Positions 26,027-34,968 are shown, counted from the stretch's first letter. The stretch: DNA of 64,000 nucleotides from an uncultured Oscillospiraceae bacterium (GCA_910585815.1 CAJUFJ010000002.1:23320-87319); one strand, 5' to 3'. Numbers and translations: made by a program. Notes: generated by a model from the letters alone, not told the origin.

Positions 26027-27250
26027 TCAAGCGTTGCCGAACTCGCTGAAGAAGCGGTCGTGAATGGCCTGGACGGCCCGGTCGGCGTCCCGCTCGTCCA
26101 CCAGGACGGACACCTTGATCTCGCTGGTGGAAATCATATTGATGTTGATGCCGGCGGAGAACAGGGCCTCGAACATCTTGCAGGCCACGCCGGCGTTGTT
26201 GGCCATGCCGGCGCCCACGATGGACACCTTGGCCACCTCGGTGCTCACCTCGATAGCCTTGCAGCCGATAACCTCCTTGTTCTCCTCCATCAGCTCCCGG
26301 GCGGACTGGGCGTCCCCCTCCGCCACGGTAAAGCTGATATCCTTGCTGCCGTCACGGCCGATGGACTGGAGGATAATGTCCACGTTGATGTTCTTCCTGG
26401 CCAGCAGAGAGAAAATTTTAAAGGCGATACCGGGCTGGTCCACCAGCCCAATCAAAGCGATGCGGGCCACCTCCTTGTCCTTGGCCACACCGCTGACATG
26501 GGTCTTTTCCATAGTCTTCACGACCTCCTTCACTTTTGTACCGGGCTTTCCGCTGAAGCTGGACAGCACCTCCAGATTGACGTTGTACCGCTTGGCCATC
26601 TCCACCGAGCGGTTATGGAGCACCTGCGCCCCCAGGCTGGCCAGCTCCAGCATCTCATCGTAGGTAATCTCGTCGATCTTTCGGGCCCCCGTCACATGGC
26701 GGGGATCGGCGGTGTACACGCCGTCCACGTCGGTGTAAATCTGGCACAGGTCGGCGTGGAGGGCGGTGGCCAGCGCCACGGCGGAGGTGTCGGACCCCCC
26801 CCGGCCCAGGGTGGTGACGTCGTCATACTTGTTAATCCCCTGGAAACCGGCCACCAGCACGATTTTCTTCTTGTCCAGCTCCTTCTGAATGCGCTCGGTG
26901 CGCACCCGCTTGATGCGGGCGGCGGAGTAGGCCGAGTCGGTGAGCATCCCCGCCTGCCAGCCGGTGAGGGAGATGGCCTGGTAGCCCATGCGCTCGATGG
27001 CCATGGCGCACAGGGAGATGGAAATTTGCTCGCCGGTGGCCAGCAGCATATCCATTTCCCGCTTGGAGGCCCCGGGGTGTATCTCCCGGGCCTTTTCAAT
27101 CAGGTCGTCGGTGGTGTCCCCCTGGGCGGACAGGACCACCACCACGCTGTGGCCCTTGCGGTAGGTCTCGGTGACGATCCGGGCCACATTGCGGATCTTG
27201 TCGGCGTCGGCCACCGAGCTGCCGCCGAATTTTTGTACAATCAATGCCAT
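26027..27250 (-). CDS. lysC: Aspartate kinase
   Basis: Phosphorylates aspartate, opening the lysine/threonine/methionine branch. The 407 residues contain the kinase domain (ALIVQKFGGSSVAD at the start, GRGGSDTSAVALA near 155) and two ACT domains at the C-terminus (about 265-407; VDQPGIAFKIFSLLARKNINVD and GAGMANNAGVACKMFEAL), so it is a monofunctional feedback-regulated enzyme. Ribosome site AGGGGGAA. It follows homoserine dehydrogenase at a distance of about 200 bp filled with repeats. Confidence 0.95.
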   Translation of the reverse strand: MALIVQKFGGSSVADADKIRNVARIVTETYRKGHSVVVVLSAQGDTTDDLIEKAREIHPGASKREMDMLLATGEQISISLCAMAIERMGYQAISLTGWQAGMLTDSAYSAARIKRVRTERIQKELDKKKIVLVAGFQGINKYDDVTTLGRGGSDTSAVALATALHADLCQIYTDVDGVYTADPRHVTGARKIDEITYDEMLELASLGAQVLHNRSVEMAKRYNVNLEVLSSFSGKPGTKVKEVVKTMEKTHVSGVAKDKEVARIALIGLVDQPGIAFKIFSLLARKNINVDIILQSIGRDGSKDISFTVAEGDAQSARELMEENKEVIGCKAIEVSTEVAKVSIVGAGMANNAGVACKMFEALFSAGININMISTSEIKVSVLVDERDADRAVQAIHDRFFSEFGNA

Positions 27251-27290
27251 GTATGGTATTCCCCCTAAAGGTTAAAGTTGCGATATTTTG

Positions 27291-27437
27291 CAGGGACGGC
27301 CTGTGGCCGCCCGCGATTCCCAAACGGTACCATGTAGGGCGCGACGACCTCGGCGCGCCGCCCGAAATAAGCCGACACGTTGCCGCGAGCCGGGCACATT
27401 GGGCAGGCGCGGGCCGCCGAGGTCGTCGGCCCCTACA
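27291..27437. repeat. Repeat cluster: half family A and full family B element
   Basis: A single family A arm (CAGGGACGGCCTGTGGCCGCCCGC) is followed by a family B unit: TGTAGGGCGCGACGACCTCGG ... CCGAGGTCGTCGGCCCCTACA with inverted ends about 105 bp apart. Family B also occurs at 48259-48349 and 55148-55216. Confidence 0.8.
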
Positions 27438-27447
27438 TTCTATTCTG

Positions 27448-28659
27448 TCAGGCCAGCACCCGGAACAGGGAGCCCACATCCAGACCGGCCAGCTTCTCCT
27501 GAATCTCCGGCTGGGTCATGGGGGCGGTGAGGAATGCGGCCTCCCCGGCGGGGGCCCCGCTGCGGGCCAGCAGATGAATCTCACCGCACCGCTTCCTGGC
27601 CTGGTCGGCGGACACCTGGGCCCGGACGTACCATGCGGAAACCAGGGAATCGGCGGAGACCACCAGGTCGGGTGCCCCCTCCTCCCAGCCGTTGTGCCGG
27701 TCCTTCTTCAGGTCCTTGGCGATGTCGATGACGTCGGCCACCACGGCGGAGGCGGTGGGCAGCTTGCCCGCCCCCCGGCCGTAGAACATCACGTCCCCAA
27801 TGGCGTTGCCGGTGACGGCGATGGCGTTAAACACGTCCTCCACCCCGGCCAGGGGGTTCTCCCCGGGCACCAGGTGGGGGGCGACAAAGGCGCACACCTT
27901 GTCCTCGGGCTGGCGGATCGCCCGGCCCAGCAGCTTGATCTTATACCCCACCGAGTCGGCGTAGGCCACGTCCTCCAGGGTGACCCCCCGGATACCCTGG
28001 GTGGGCACCTGGTCGGGGTAGACGTGCCGCCCGAAGGCCAGAGCGGCCAGGATGCAGATCTTCCGGCAGGCGTCGTGGCCGTCCACGTCGGCGGTGGGGT
28101 CCTTCTCGGCGTAGCCGTTGGCCTGGGCTTCGGCCAGCGCCTGGTCGAAGGTGAGCCCCGCCCGGATCATCCGGGTGAGGATATAGTTGGTGGTGCCGTT
28201 GAGGATGCCGGTAACCTGCTCCAGCTCGTTGGCGGCCAGGCAGGAGGTGAGGGGCCGCAGGATGGGGATGCCCCCGCCCACGCTGGCCTCAAAGAGGTAG
28301 CTGCACCCGTTGGCCCGGGCCAGCTGGAGCAGCTCATAGCCGTGGGTGGCCACCAGCTCCTTGTTGGAGGTGACCACGCTCTTGCCCGCCTTCAGGGCCC
28401 GGGTGGTAAAGTCCAGGGCGATGGTGGCCCCGCCGATAGTCTCCACTACGATGTCCACCTCGGGGTCGTTCTCGATCACGGCGAAGTCCTTCACAAACCG
28501 GTCCTGATAGGGACTGTCCGGGAAGTCCCGCACATCCACGATATATTTCAGCCGCACCAGGTCGTCCACCCGGTGGTCGATGAGGCCGCCGTTGGTGGTG
28601 AGCACCTCGGCCACGCCGGAACCCACCGTGCCAAAGCCTAAAATTGCTACGTTAACCAT
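27448..28659 (-). CDS. hom: Homoserine dehydrogenase
   Basis: Reduces aspartate semialdehyde to homoserine using NAD(P)H. Visible: Rossmann motif GFGTVGSGV at residues 8-16, VVTSNKELVATHG, the substrate-binding FEASVGGGIPILRPL, and GILNGTTNYILTRM. The 403 residues are somewhat short; the last 70 residues are a diverged remainder of the usual ACT domain. A separate ACT-domain protein is encoded just upstream and might supply the regulation. The gene lies between it and aspartate kinase in one minus-strand cluster. Confidence 0.95.
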   Translation of the reverse strand: MVNVAILGFGTVGSGVAEVLTTNGGLIDHRVDDLVRLKYIVDVRDFPDSPYQDRFVKDFAVIENDPEVDIVVETIGGATIALDFTTRALKAGKSVVTSNKELVATHGYELLQLARANGCSYLFEASVGGGIPILRPLTSCLAANELEQVTGILNGTTNYILTRMIRAGLTFDQALAEAQANGYAEKDPTADVDGHDACRKICILAALAFGRHVYPDQVPTQGIRGVTLEDVAYADSVGYKIKLLGRAIRQPEDKVCAFVAPHLVPGENPLAGVEDVFNAIAVTGNAIGDVMFYGRGAGKLPTASAVVADVIDIAKDLKKDRHNGWEEGAPDLVVSADSLVSAWYVRAQVSADQARKRCGEIHLLARSGAPAGEAAFLTAPMTQPEIQEKLAGLDVGSLFRVLA

Positions 28660-28696
28660 TTTTGTTACTCCTTGTCCTGTAAATTATCGCTCTATG

Positions 28697-28814
28697 AGAG
28701 CCTCCCTCTCCGAGGGAGGTGGCACGGCCGAAGGCCGTGACGGAGGGAGTCCGTCAACGAAATACTCCCTCAGTCACCGCCTGCGGCGGTGACAGCTCCC
28801 TCTTTGAGGGAGCC
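28697..28814. repeat. Family D repeat between hom and the ACT protein gene
   Basis: GCCTCCCTCTCCGAGGGAGGTGGC ... ACTCCCTCAGTCACCGCC-TGCGGCGGTGAC-AGCTCCCTCTTTGAGGGAGCC. Nested hairpins, the most complete copy of the family together with 58868-58999 and 50876-51016. Confidence 0.85.
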
Positions 28815-28818
28815 CATT

Positions 28819-29259
28819 TTACCCCGCCAGAATCTCGCACTTGATAACGCCGGGCCCGGCGGACAGACTGGTCAGCACCCCCTCCAGGGAGTCCAGCACG
28901 GCGGAGGTCTCCGCCGTCATGGTGACCACAGCGCAGCCGTTCACCGGGATATTCTGGTTGATGGTGAGGATATTCACCCCGGTGCCTGCCAGCACGTTCA
29001 GCGCCCCGGACAGAGCCCCCGGCTCGTCCTTGAGCAGCACCTGAAAGGTGACGATCCGGCCGTGGAGCATGTCATTGAAGGGCCGCACCGCGTCCTTATA
29101 CTTATAGAAAGCGCTGCGGCTGATCTCCACCGCCTGGGCGGCGGCGTTGACCGTCTTCTCCTCCCCGGTCTCCAGCAGCCGCTTGGCTTCGGCCACCTTT
29201 CGGAAAATCTCCGGCATCGCCCGGGCTTCTACAATGAAATACCTTGCGGGTTCGCTCAT
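28819..29259 (-). CDS. ACT domain protein, PheB/ThrR-like
   Basis: A 146-residue protein with an N-terminal helix-turn-helix-like part (about 15-55; EKTVNAAAQAVEISRSAFYKYKDAV) and a C-terminal ACT domain (about 70-146; LKDEPGALSGALNVLAGTGVNILTINQNIPVNG). It belongs to the UPF0735/PheB group, whose Bacillus member is linked to control of threonine-pathway genes. Placement directly before hom and aspartate kinase fits an amino-acid-sensing regulator of this cluster (inference). Ribosome site AGGAGGGGG; own promoter. Confidence 0.88.
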   Translation of the reverse strand: MSEPARYFIVEARAMPEIFRKVAEAKRLLETGEEKTVNAAAQAVEISRSAFYKYKDAVRPFNDMLHGRIVTFQVLLKDEPGALSGALNVLAGTGVNILTINQNIPVNGCAVVTMTAETSAVLDSLEGVLTSLSAGPGVIKCEILAG

Positions 29260-29310
29260 AATCCCCCTCCTGTCCGCGTTGTGCGGTCATTTGTTTTTCA
29301 TGTGTGGTCC

Positions 29311-29339
29311 ATTGTACCACATTCCCCTCCCAGCCGCAA
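29311..29339 (-). promoter_or_regulatory. Sigma-A promoter of the ACT protein-hom-lysC cluster
   Basis: Minus strand: TTGCGG (29334-29339), 17 bp, TACAAT (29311-29316), about 50 bp before the ACT protein start. Confidence 0.65.
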
Positions 29340-29421
29340 CCTTAAAAACTTCGTCTTATTGGAGGAAGTTCTCCGTAAATGAACGCTCATTTTTTGTCAG
29401 AACCTACAATTTTTTCGCAGA

Positions 29422-29453
29422 ACAGCGCCGCGGAGCACAGTCCGCGGCGCTGT
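29422..29453 (-). terminator. Strong hairpin after the PBP gene
   Basis: A 13-bp perfect GC-rich stem (29422-29434 with 29441-29453) and 6-nt loop, 12 bp past the PBP stop. It lacks a T run on the minus strand, so it may be an incomplete terminator or an mRNA-stabilising end. Confidence 0.5.
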
Positions 29454-29465
29454 AAAGGTGTATTG

Positions 29466-32249
29466 CTACCCCGCCATGCTGTCGATAGGCGGCAGCGGGT
29501 CGATGGGGACGTCGGGCACAGTGGTCCCGCCGGGGTTGGTTGGGCCGGTGCTCCCCCCGGGATTTGCGGGGTCAGTGGTCCCGCCCGGATTGTTGGGTCC
29601 GGTGCTCCCACCGGGGTTGCTGGGGTCGATCACGCCCGGGTCGATGGGGAGGAAGGGGTTATTGGGGTCAAAGGGTAAGAAGGGGTTGTTGGGATCAAAT
29701 GGGTCCACCGGGAGGGGCGCCTCGGTGTGGAGGGTGCACTGACCATAGGCGGAGGCAGAGGGATAATCCCACTGGGCGTCTCCAGCCACGGCGCTGCCAA
29801 TCTGCTCCCGGCCGAAGTTGGGCAGGCAAATCTCCTTTCTGCTCTCCTCCGGGCAGAACTCCCCTGCCTGATAGTACAGGCCGGTTTCGGAGCCGTCCTC
29901 CTTGAGGACGGGGCACTCGGTACAGATGGTTATTACCGTCTCGGCGGTGTGGTAGGGGCACTCCTGGCCCTCCGGGAAGCTCTCCGGGAAGATGCTCCCG
30001 CTGGCCGCCCGGCTTCCCCGGGGGTCCATGGAACACCACTTGGTGGCCAGCAGACCGCTGTCCATGCAGTAGGTGATGGAGCGGCGGCCGCCGGGGTCGG
30101 CGTAGTTTTTATCCTCCAGGCCCTCGTGGAGGGGCACCATCACCTGGTTCCACAGCACTGCGGCGGGGTTTTTGCCCTTCAGGCTCATCTTGTAGGGGGT
30201 CTCGTAGCCCACCCAGACGACGGCGGTATAGTAGGGAGTATAGCCGGCAAACCAGCGGTCGTTGTTGTCGCTGGTGGTGCCCGTCTTGCCGGCGGCATGC
30301 TGGCCCTTGATGCCCAGGCCGTAGGCAGTACCGCCGCCGGTAAACACGCCCTGAAGCATATCATTCATATACCAGGCGGTGGTGGGCTTGATGACCTGCT
30401 CCCGCTCCAGAATGTTGTCCACCAGAGTGACCTCCTGGCCATCCACCAGCTGAGTAATTTTCAGCACAGTGCGGGAGCCCTGATAGATGCCGTTGTTGGG
30501 GAAGACGGAGTAGGCCTCGGCCATGTCCCGGACGTTGGTGCCGTCGGTGAGGCCGCCCATGGCCAGGGAGGTGGTGATATCGCTGGTCCACTTACCCCGG
30601 ATCATGCGGCCCTCCTCCAGGTCGATGTGGTATTTGTCCTGAACAAATTTGAAGCTCTCCTCCGGGGTGACGTAGTCGTTCATCAGCCGGACCGCGATGG
30701 TGTTCAGCGACTGCTTCAGGCCCTCCCGCACGGTGAGGTGGCCCTGGTAGCGGGTGGTGCCCGAGTTCAGGGGCCAGGCCTTGCCTCCCAACATCTGATA
30801 GGGGTAGTCGTCCAGCACCGAGTAGGGGCTGACCTTGTTGAACTCCAGGGCCGGGGAGTAGACGGCCAGAGGCTTGAAGGAGGAGCCGGGCTGACGGTTG
30901 CCGCCCCCCTCGCCGATGGCGAAGTTGCCTACCCGGTTTGCTGTCTTCTCCTCCGCGAACTTACCGCAGATGGCCACCAGGTTGCCCGTCTCATTTTCAA
31001 TGACGCAGATGGTGGACTGCATCTGCTGGCCGTCCTTGGCGGTGTAGTCCAGGTTGTCCCGGTTGCTGTAAATCTCGTCCACGATACCCTGGGCGCGGGG
31101 GTCGTAGGCGGTGTAGACCCGCAGGCCGCCCCGCTGCATGGCCTGCTTGGTGCGCTGGTTGGACCAGCCCAGCTTGTCCGCCATGATGTCCTGCACCTCG
31201 GAGATGACGGTCTCCTCATACCAGGTGTAGATATCGTCGGTGTTCTCCTGGCCCTGGTCCTTTACAAAGACCAGCTCCTCGGCCACCGCCGCGTCGTACT
31301 CCTCCCGGCTGATCATCCCCTGCTCCAGCATCTGGTTGAGGATGACCTCCTGGCGGTACTTGTTCCACTGGCGGGCGTCCCAGATTTCATCCGTGTTGAA
31401 GCCTCGGGAGCGGGCAAAGGAGTAGGGCCCGTATCTGGAAGGGTTATTGGTAATGCCGATTAGGCTGGCGCACTCGGCTAGGGAGAGCTCAGACACCGGT
31501 TTTCCGAAATATCCCATGGCGGCCGACCCCACCCCCTCGAACTTGCTGCCCAGGGGGATGGTGTTCAGGTAGTAAGTGATGGTGTCCTCCTTGGTGTTGT
31601 TTTGAGTAAACCGGAAGGCCCGGACAATCTCAGTAATCTTCCGCTTGACGGTGGTCTCATTGTAGTTGGTCTGGTTCTTAATCAGCTGCTGGGTGATGGT
31701 GGAGCCACCGGAGATTTCCCCTCCGGTGAACATTCGGAGCACCGCCTTGCCCGTCCCCCGCCAGTCCACGCCGGGGTGGGTCCAGAAACGCCTGTCCTCG
31801 ATGGCCACGGTGGCGTTAATCAGGTCTTTGGGAATCTCCTCAAAGTCGGTCCACACCGAGCTGGTCACGTTGAGCAGCTTGGTCATCTCCACATACTGCC
31901 CGGTGGTTTTGTCCTGGTAGTACATGATGCTGTCCTCGTTCCAGACAAAATCGTCGGGGCTGAGGTCGGCAATGGGAACGATCACCTCATTGATGTAGAC
32001 CGCCGCGAAGCAGGCCAGCAGCGCACCGGTACACAGGCCAATGAGGATCAGGGTGCCGATGGTCTTAAAAATCCAGCCAATCACCCGGCCCACGGTAATG
32101 CCGCCCTTCTTTTTCTTTCTCCGCCGCTTTTTAGGCGCGTCGGGCGCCTGGCGGCTCCCCCCGGAGGACGCCCGGTGAGAGGGCGCCTGGCGGCGGGAGG
32201 GATAGTCGCTGTTCTCATACAGCGAGGAATGTTCCTTGTAATCAGACAC
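29466..32249 (-). CDS. Class A penicillin-binding protein (PBP1A type)
   Basis: Bifunctional peptidoglycan glycosyltransferase/transpeptidase, 927 aa, GTG start after GGAGG. A basic cytosolic head (KKRRRKKKKGG) and one membrane helix (about 50-85) are followed by a GT51 domain (EDRRFWTHPGVD, GGSTITQQLIKN, KITEI), then the transpeptidase with SxxK (SSFKPL), SxN (SLNT) and KTGTT. The C-terminus is a low-complexity tail of NPF/DPNNP and NPGGSTGP-type repeats rich in Pro, Gly, Asn and Thr, probably a flexible wall-spanning segment. It lies upstream of the ACT-hom genes but has its own promoter. Confidence 0.95.
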   Translation of the reverse strand: MSDYKEHSSLYENSDYPSRRQAPSHRASSGGSRQAPDAPKKRRRKKKKGGITVGRVIGWIFKTIGTLILIGLCTGALLACFAAVYINEVIVPIADLSPDDFVWNEDSIMYYQDKTTGQYVEMTKLLNVTSSVWTDFEEIPKDLINATVAIEDRRFWTHPGVDWRGTGKAVLRMFTGGEISGGSTITQQLIKNQTNYNETTVKRKITEIVRAFRFTQNNTKEDTITYYLNTIPLGSKFEGVGSAAMGYFGKPVSELSLAECASLIGITNNPSRYGPYSFARSRGFNTDEIWDARQWNKYRQEVILNQMLEQGMISREEYDAAVAEELVFVKDQGQENTDDIYTWYEETVISEVQDIMADKLGWSNQRTKQAMQRGGLRVYTAYDPRAQGIVDEIYSNRDNLDYTAKDGQQMQSTICVIENETGNLVAICGKFAEEKTANRVGNFAIGEGGGNRQPGSSFKPLAVYSPALEFNKVSPYSVLDDYPYQMLGGKAWPLNSGTTRYQGHLTVREGLKQSLNTIAVRLMNDYVTPEESFKFVQDKYHIDLEEGRMIRGKWTSDITTSLAMGGLTDGTNVRDMAEAYSVFPNNGIYQGSRTVLKITQLVDGQEVTLVDNILEREQVIKPTTAWYMNDMLQGVFTGGGTAYGLGIKGQHAAGKTGTTSDNNDRWFAGYTPYYTAVVWVGYETPYKMSLKGKNPAAVLWNQVMVPLHEGLEDKNYADPGGRRSITYCMDSGLLATKWCSMDPRGSRAASGSIFPESFPEGQECPYHTAETVITICTECPVLKEDGSETGLYYQAGEFCPEESRKEICLPNFGREQIGSAVAGDAQWDYPSASAYGQCTLHTEAPLPVDPFDPNNPFLPFDPNNPFLPIDPGVIDPSNPGGSTGPNNPGGTTDPANPGGSTGPTNPGGTTVPDVPIDPLPPIDSMAG

Positions 32250-32379
32250 GATAAATACCTCCAGCTGGCCCGGAAAATCCGGCGTTCCAGCCTGTGCTCA
32301 GATTCGTAAATGGCCAACCTGGTCATTTCGGCGGCCGGACGGGTGCGCCCAATCCGCGTCCATGATCCAATTGATAGCT

Positions 32380-32407
32380 ATTATACCATAAACTGTTGGA
32401 TTGTCCA
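32380..32407 (-). promoter_or_regulatory. Sigma-A promoter of the PBP gene
   Basis: Minus strand: TGGACA (32402-32407), 16 bp, TATAAT (32380-32385), about 130 bp upstream of the GTG start. The leader between holds no recognised structure. Confidence 0.6.
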
Positions 32408-32468
32408 CCCTTGATTGGGTCGAAGCGGGAAACTTCAAAATTTCTTAAAATTTACCTGCACTTCCCCC

Positions 32469-32497
32469 TTGCATTTTTCCCGCAGTCGGGGTAAAAT
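32469..32497 (+). promoter_or_regulatory. Sigma-A promoter of the DUF1292 gene
   Basis: TTGCAT (32469-32474), 17 bp, TAAAAT (32492-32497), about 30 bp before the ATG. Confidence 0.7.
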
Positions 32498-32529
32498 AAA
32501 AGCACAAAACGACAGGAGGACGCCGCCCT

Positions 32530-32847
32530 ATGGAAGAAAACTTCGGCCCCGATTTTATCACCGTCACCGACGAGGACGGCAACGACTTTGAGCTGGAGCT
32601 GGTAGATACCCTGGAGCACAAGGGCGTCACCTACTACGCCATGTTCCCTGCCGTGGAGGAGGACGAGGCCACCGGCGAACCCAAGGATGTGGACGCCGAC
32701 GACGAGGAGTACGGCCTGGTTATCATGAAGGGCATCCAGGAGAACGGCGAGGAGCTGCTGTCCACCCTGGACTCCGATGCGGAGCTTGACGAGATTTACG
32801 AGCTGTTTATGGAACGCTTCTTCCAGGACGAGGAGGAGGAAGCCTGA
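32530..32847 (+). CDS. DUF1292 (YrzB-like) protein
   Basis: A very acidic 105-residue protein with the DUF1292 core: FITVTDEDGNDFELELVDTLEHKGVTYYAMFP, then YGLVIMKG and LLSTLDSDAELDEIYELF. It is a small cytosolic protein conserved across Firmicutes, usually beside ireB and ruvX, which are not present here. Function unknown. Ribosome site AGGAGG. The sequence right after its stop can pair with bases 240 nt downstream (see the RNA candidate). Confidence 0.88.
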   Translation: MEENFGPDFITVTDEDGNDFELELVDTLEHKGVTYYAMFPAVEEDEATGEPKDVDADDEEYGLVIMKGIQENGEELLSTLDSDAELDEIYELFMERFFQDEEEEA

Positions 32848-33108
32848 AACGCTTATATTCCTGCTCGGTGCGTGATGGGCTCTTTTAAACCCACATTTTT
32901 AAAACGGGACGCCCACCTCACGGCGCGGCTTGCAGGCCTCCCGGCCCCCTTATGAGGTCAGCTGGACGTTGGAAGCAGAAAAACGTCGTGGAGGCGACCC
33001 ACCTGCCATTCGTGCAGGTTTTAAACGGGTCCACACGGCCAGAGCGGGGTATAAAAAGCCATAGTGACCCCAGCGTTTGGGCCGCGGCATTTGCGCCGCG
33101 GTCTTTCC
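32848..33108 (+). ncRNA. Candidate structured RNA (6S-like?)
   Basis: About 260 nt without a gene and with strong structure. AAACGCT at the stop of DUF1292 pairs with AGCGTTT near 33073-33079, closing the whole region. Inside are CCTCA...TGAGG, GACGT...ACGTC, GTCG...CGAC and CCTGC-CATTCGT-GCAGG hairpins. A terminator hairpin CCGCGGC/GCCGCGG (33082-33101) with TCTTTCC ends it. The order GCGAC-CCACC-hairpin-GGT recalls the 3' half of 6S RNA, and the long closing helix fits, but I cannot confirm homology. No separate promoter was identified; it may be processed from the DUF1292 transcript. Confidence 0.45.
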
Positions 33109-33144
33109 TATTTATAAACAATGTGTAAAACTCCCCCGTCCCTC

Positions 33145-33173
33145 TTGCAATTCGGGCCGGTTTTTAGTATAAT
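33145..33173 (+). promoter_or_regulatory. Sigma-A promoter of the foldase gene
   Basis: TTGCAA (33145-33150), 17 bp, TATAAT (33168-33173), about 85 bp ahead of the chosen GTG start. Confidence 0.75.
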
Positions 33174-33259
33174 AGCTCGGAAATGCCCGCGGGGCACTTC
33201 CCCAAAGGCCGGCCAGGGTGCCGGCCTCTACTACCGAAAATGAGAGGACTGAAGCAACT

Positions 33260-34780
33260 GTGAGTGCAGAGAAAAAGGCCCAGAACAGGGCCGAACGGGC
33301 GGAAAAACGCCGTCAGGAGGAGCAGAAGGACAGCCGGTCTGTGGTTATCTACTCCGTTATTGCCGTTCTGGTGGTGGTAGCGGCTGTCGTCATGATGCTC
33401 TTTAACAGCGGTATCCTCCAGCGCAGCCTCACCGCCCTGAACGTCAACGGCGCCAAGTACACCGCCGCCGATGTGCAGTATTACTACACCAGCCTTTACA
33501 ACGAGCAGGCCCGGCAGTACCTGTTCAACTCCGCCGCCTCGGTGAAGAAGCAGGTCTACGACGAGGCCACCGGCCAAAGCTGGTATGACCACCTGATGGA
33601 GCTGGCAGTGGAGCAGCTCACCCGCAACACCGCCCTGGCCCAGCAGGCCGAGGCCACGGGCCACACCCTCTCCGCCGAGGCCAAGGCCTCCCTGGACGAC
33701 ACCCTGGCCCAGCTGGAGACCGCCTGGATCGGCTACAACCAGCCCAGCCGTGACGCCTTCATCCGGGCCAATTTCGGCTCCGGCATGACCTATGACCGGC
33801 TGGTCTCCCTCCTGAACATGGAATATCTGGCCAGCGACTACGCCCAGACCAAGCTGGACGCCATCGACCACTCCGACGCCGACTACGACGCCTACTATAA
33901 GGAGCACGCCGACGAGATGGACACCGTGATCTACTCCCTGTTCACCTTCCGCACCCAGGTCCCCACCACCGACGACGAGGGCAACACCATCGAAATGACC
34001 GAGGCCGAACAGGCCGCCGCTCTGGAGGAGCTGAAGCCCGCCCAGAAGGCCCTGGCCGACGAGGTCCTGTCCAAGCTGAAGGGGAACGCCGACCTGGAGA
34101 AGCTGGCCGAGGAGTATGAGGACCAGCTCTATGACTCCTCCATCTCCAGCCGTACCACCGGCTCCACCCTGTCCCTCTACACCTCCTACGCCGACTGGCT
34201 GCTGGATAGCAGCCGCAAGGCCGGGGACGTGACCGTCATCGAAAACGGCGGGGAGACCTATTACTACTACTATGTGGTCCGCTACGAGGGCCGGGAGCTG
34301 GACCAGGAGGAGACCCACACCGTCCGCCACCTGCTGGTCCGGGCCGGTGACGCCAGCACCACCGACCCCACCCAGGAGCAGTTTGACGCCGCTGAGACGA
34401 AGGCCCAGGAACTGTGGGACCAGTGGAAGGCCGGCGAGGCCACTGAGGAGTCCTTCGCCGCCCTCGCCTCCACCGCCAGCAATGACGACGCCAGTTCCCG
34501 CTCCACCGGCGGCCTGTACGCCAACATCACCAGCACCTCCGGCTATGCGGAGGCCTTCCGGGACTGGGCCCTCGACTCCGCCCGCAAGGAGGGGGATGTG
34601 GACCTGGTGAAGACCGAATACGGCTGGCATCTGATGTACTACGTGTCCACCAACGACCCCGTCTGGCGGCAGAGCACCACCGCCGCCCTGCAAAGCCAGG
34701 ACTATGAGCAGCTGGCCGAAAGCGCCACCCAGGGCTGGAACATCAGCCAGGGCATGGGCATGAAGCTGGTCAAGGCATAG
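33260..34780 (+). CDS. Membrane-anchored PpiC/SurA-type peptidyl-prolyl isomerase
   Basis: A 506-residue foldase. I chose the GTG 11 bases after GAGAGGA (MSAEKKAQNRAERAEKRRQEE) over the upstream GTG, which has no ribosome site. A charged cytosolic head is followed by one membrane helix (about 27-48; VVIYSVIAVLVVVAAVVMM), then an extracellular SurA-N-like helical part. The parvulin-type rotamase region is about 350-470 (HTVRHLLVRAG, STGGLYANI, FRDWALDSARKEGDVDLVKTEYGWHLMYYV). There is no lipobox, so it differs from PrsA by using an uncleaved N-terminal anchor. It likely helps fold exported proteins such as the SLH proteins and PBP. Confidence 0.88.
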   Translation: MSAEKKAQNRAERAEKRRQEEQKDSRSVVIYSVIAVLVVVAAVVMMLFNSGILQRSLTALNVNGAKYTAADVQYYYTSLYNEQARQYLFNSAASVKKQVYDEATGQSWYDHLMELAVEQLTRNTALAQQAEATGHTLSAEAKASLDDTLAQLETAWIGYNQPSRDAFIRANFGSGMTYDRLVSLLNMEYLASDYAQTKLDAIDHSDADYDAYYKEHADEMDTVIYSLFTFRTQVPTTDDEGNTIEMTEAEQAAALEELKPAQKALADEVLSKLKGNADLEKLAEEYEDQLYDSSISSRTTGSTLSLYTSYADWLLDSSRKAGDVTVIENGGETYYYYYVVRYEGRELDQEETHTVRHLLVRAGDASTTDPTQEQFDAAETKAQELWDQWKAGEATEESFAALASTASNDDASSRSTGGLYANITSTSGYAEAFRDWALDSARKEGDVDLVKTEYGWHLMYYVSTNDPVWRQSTTAALQSQDYEQLAESATQGWNISQGMGMKLVKA

Positions 34781-34798
34781 GTCCCCGATAATACGCTT

Positions 34799-34949
34799 GT
34801 CTCATAAATTCAGGAAAGCTGCCGCATGTAGGGCAAGGGCTCTGCCCTTGCCTTATTTTATCCCCTTACGGGGATAGGCAGGGGTAAAACCCCTGCCCTA
34901 CATGACGCACCGGCCAGTATTTCCAGAGGCGTTCCGAATTTATGGGACG
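34799..34949. repeat. Family C element with inverted ends (MITE-like)
   Basis: Bounded by GTCTCATAAATTC at 34799 and GAATTTATGGGAC at 34937-34949, inverted copies of each other (12 of 13). Inside are GTAGGGCAAGGG-CTCTG-CCCTTGCC, ATCCCC-TTAC-GGGGAT and GGCAGGGG-TAAAA-CCCCTGCCCTAC hairpins. A second element at 50798 starts with the same TCTCATAAATTC end followed by AAGCCTCTGGAAATAC, which is also found inverted in this copy at 34911-34930. Confidence 0.8.
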
Positions 34950-34968
34950 GCGTGCCCAATAAAACCAT

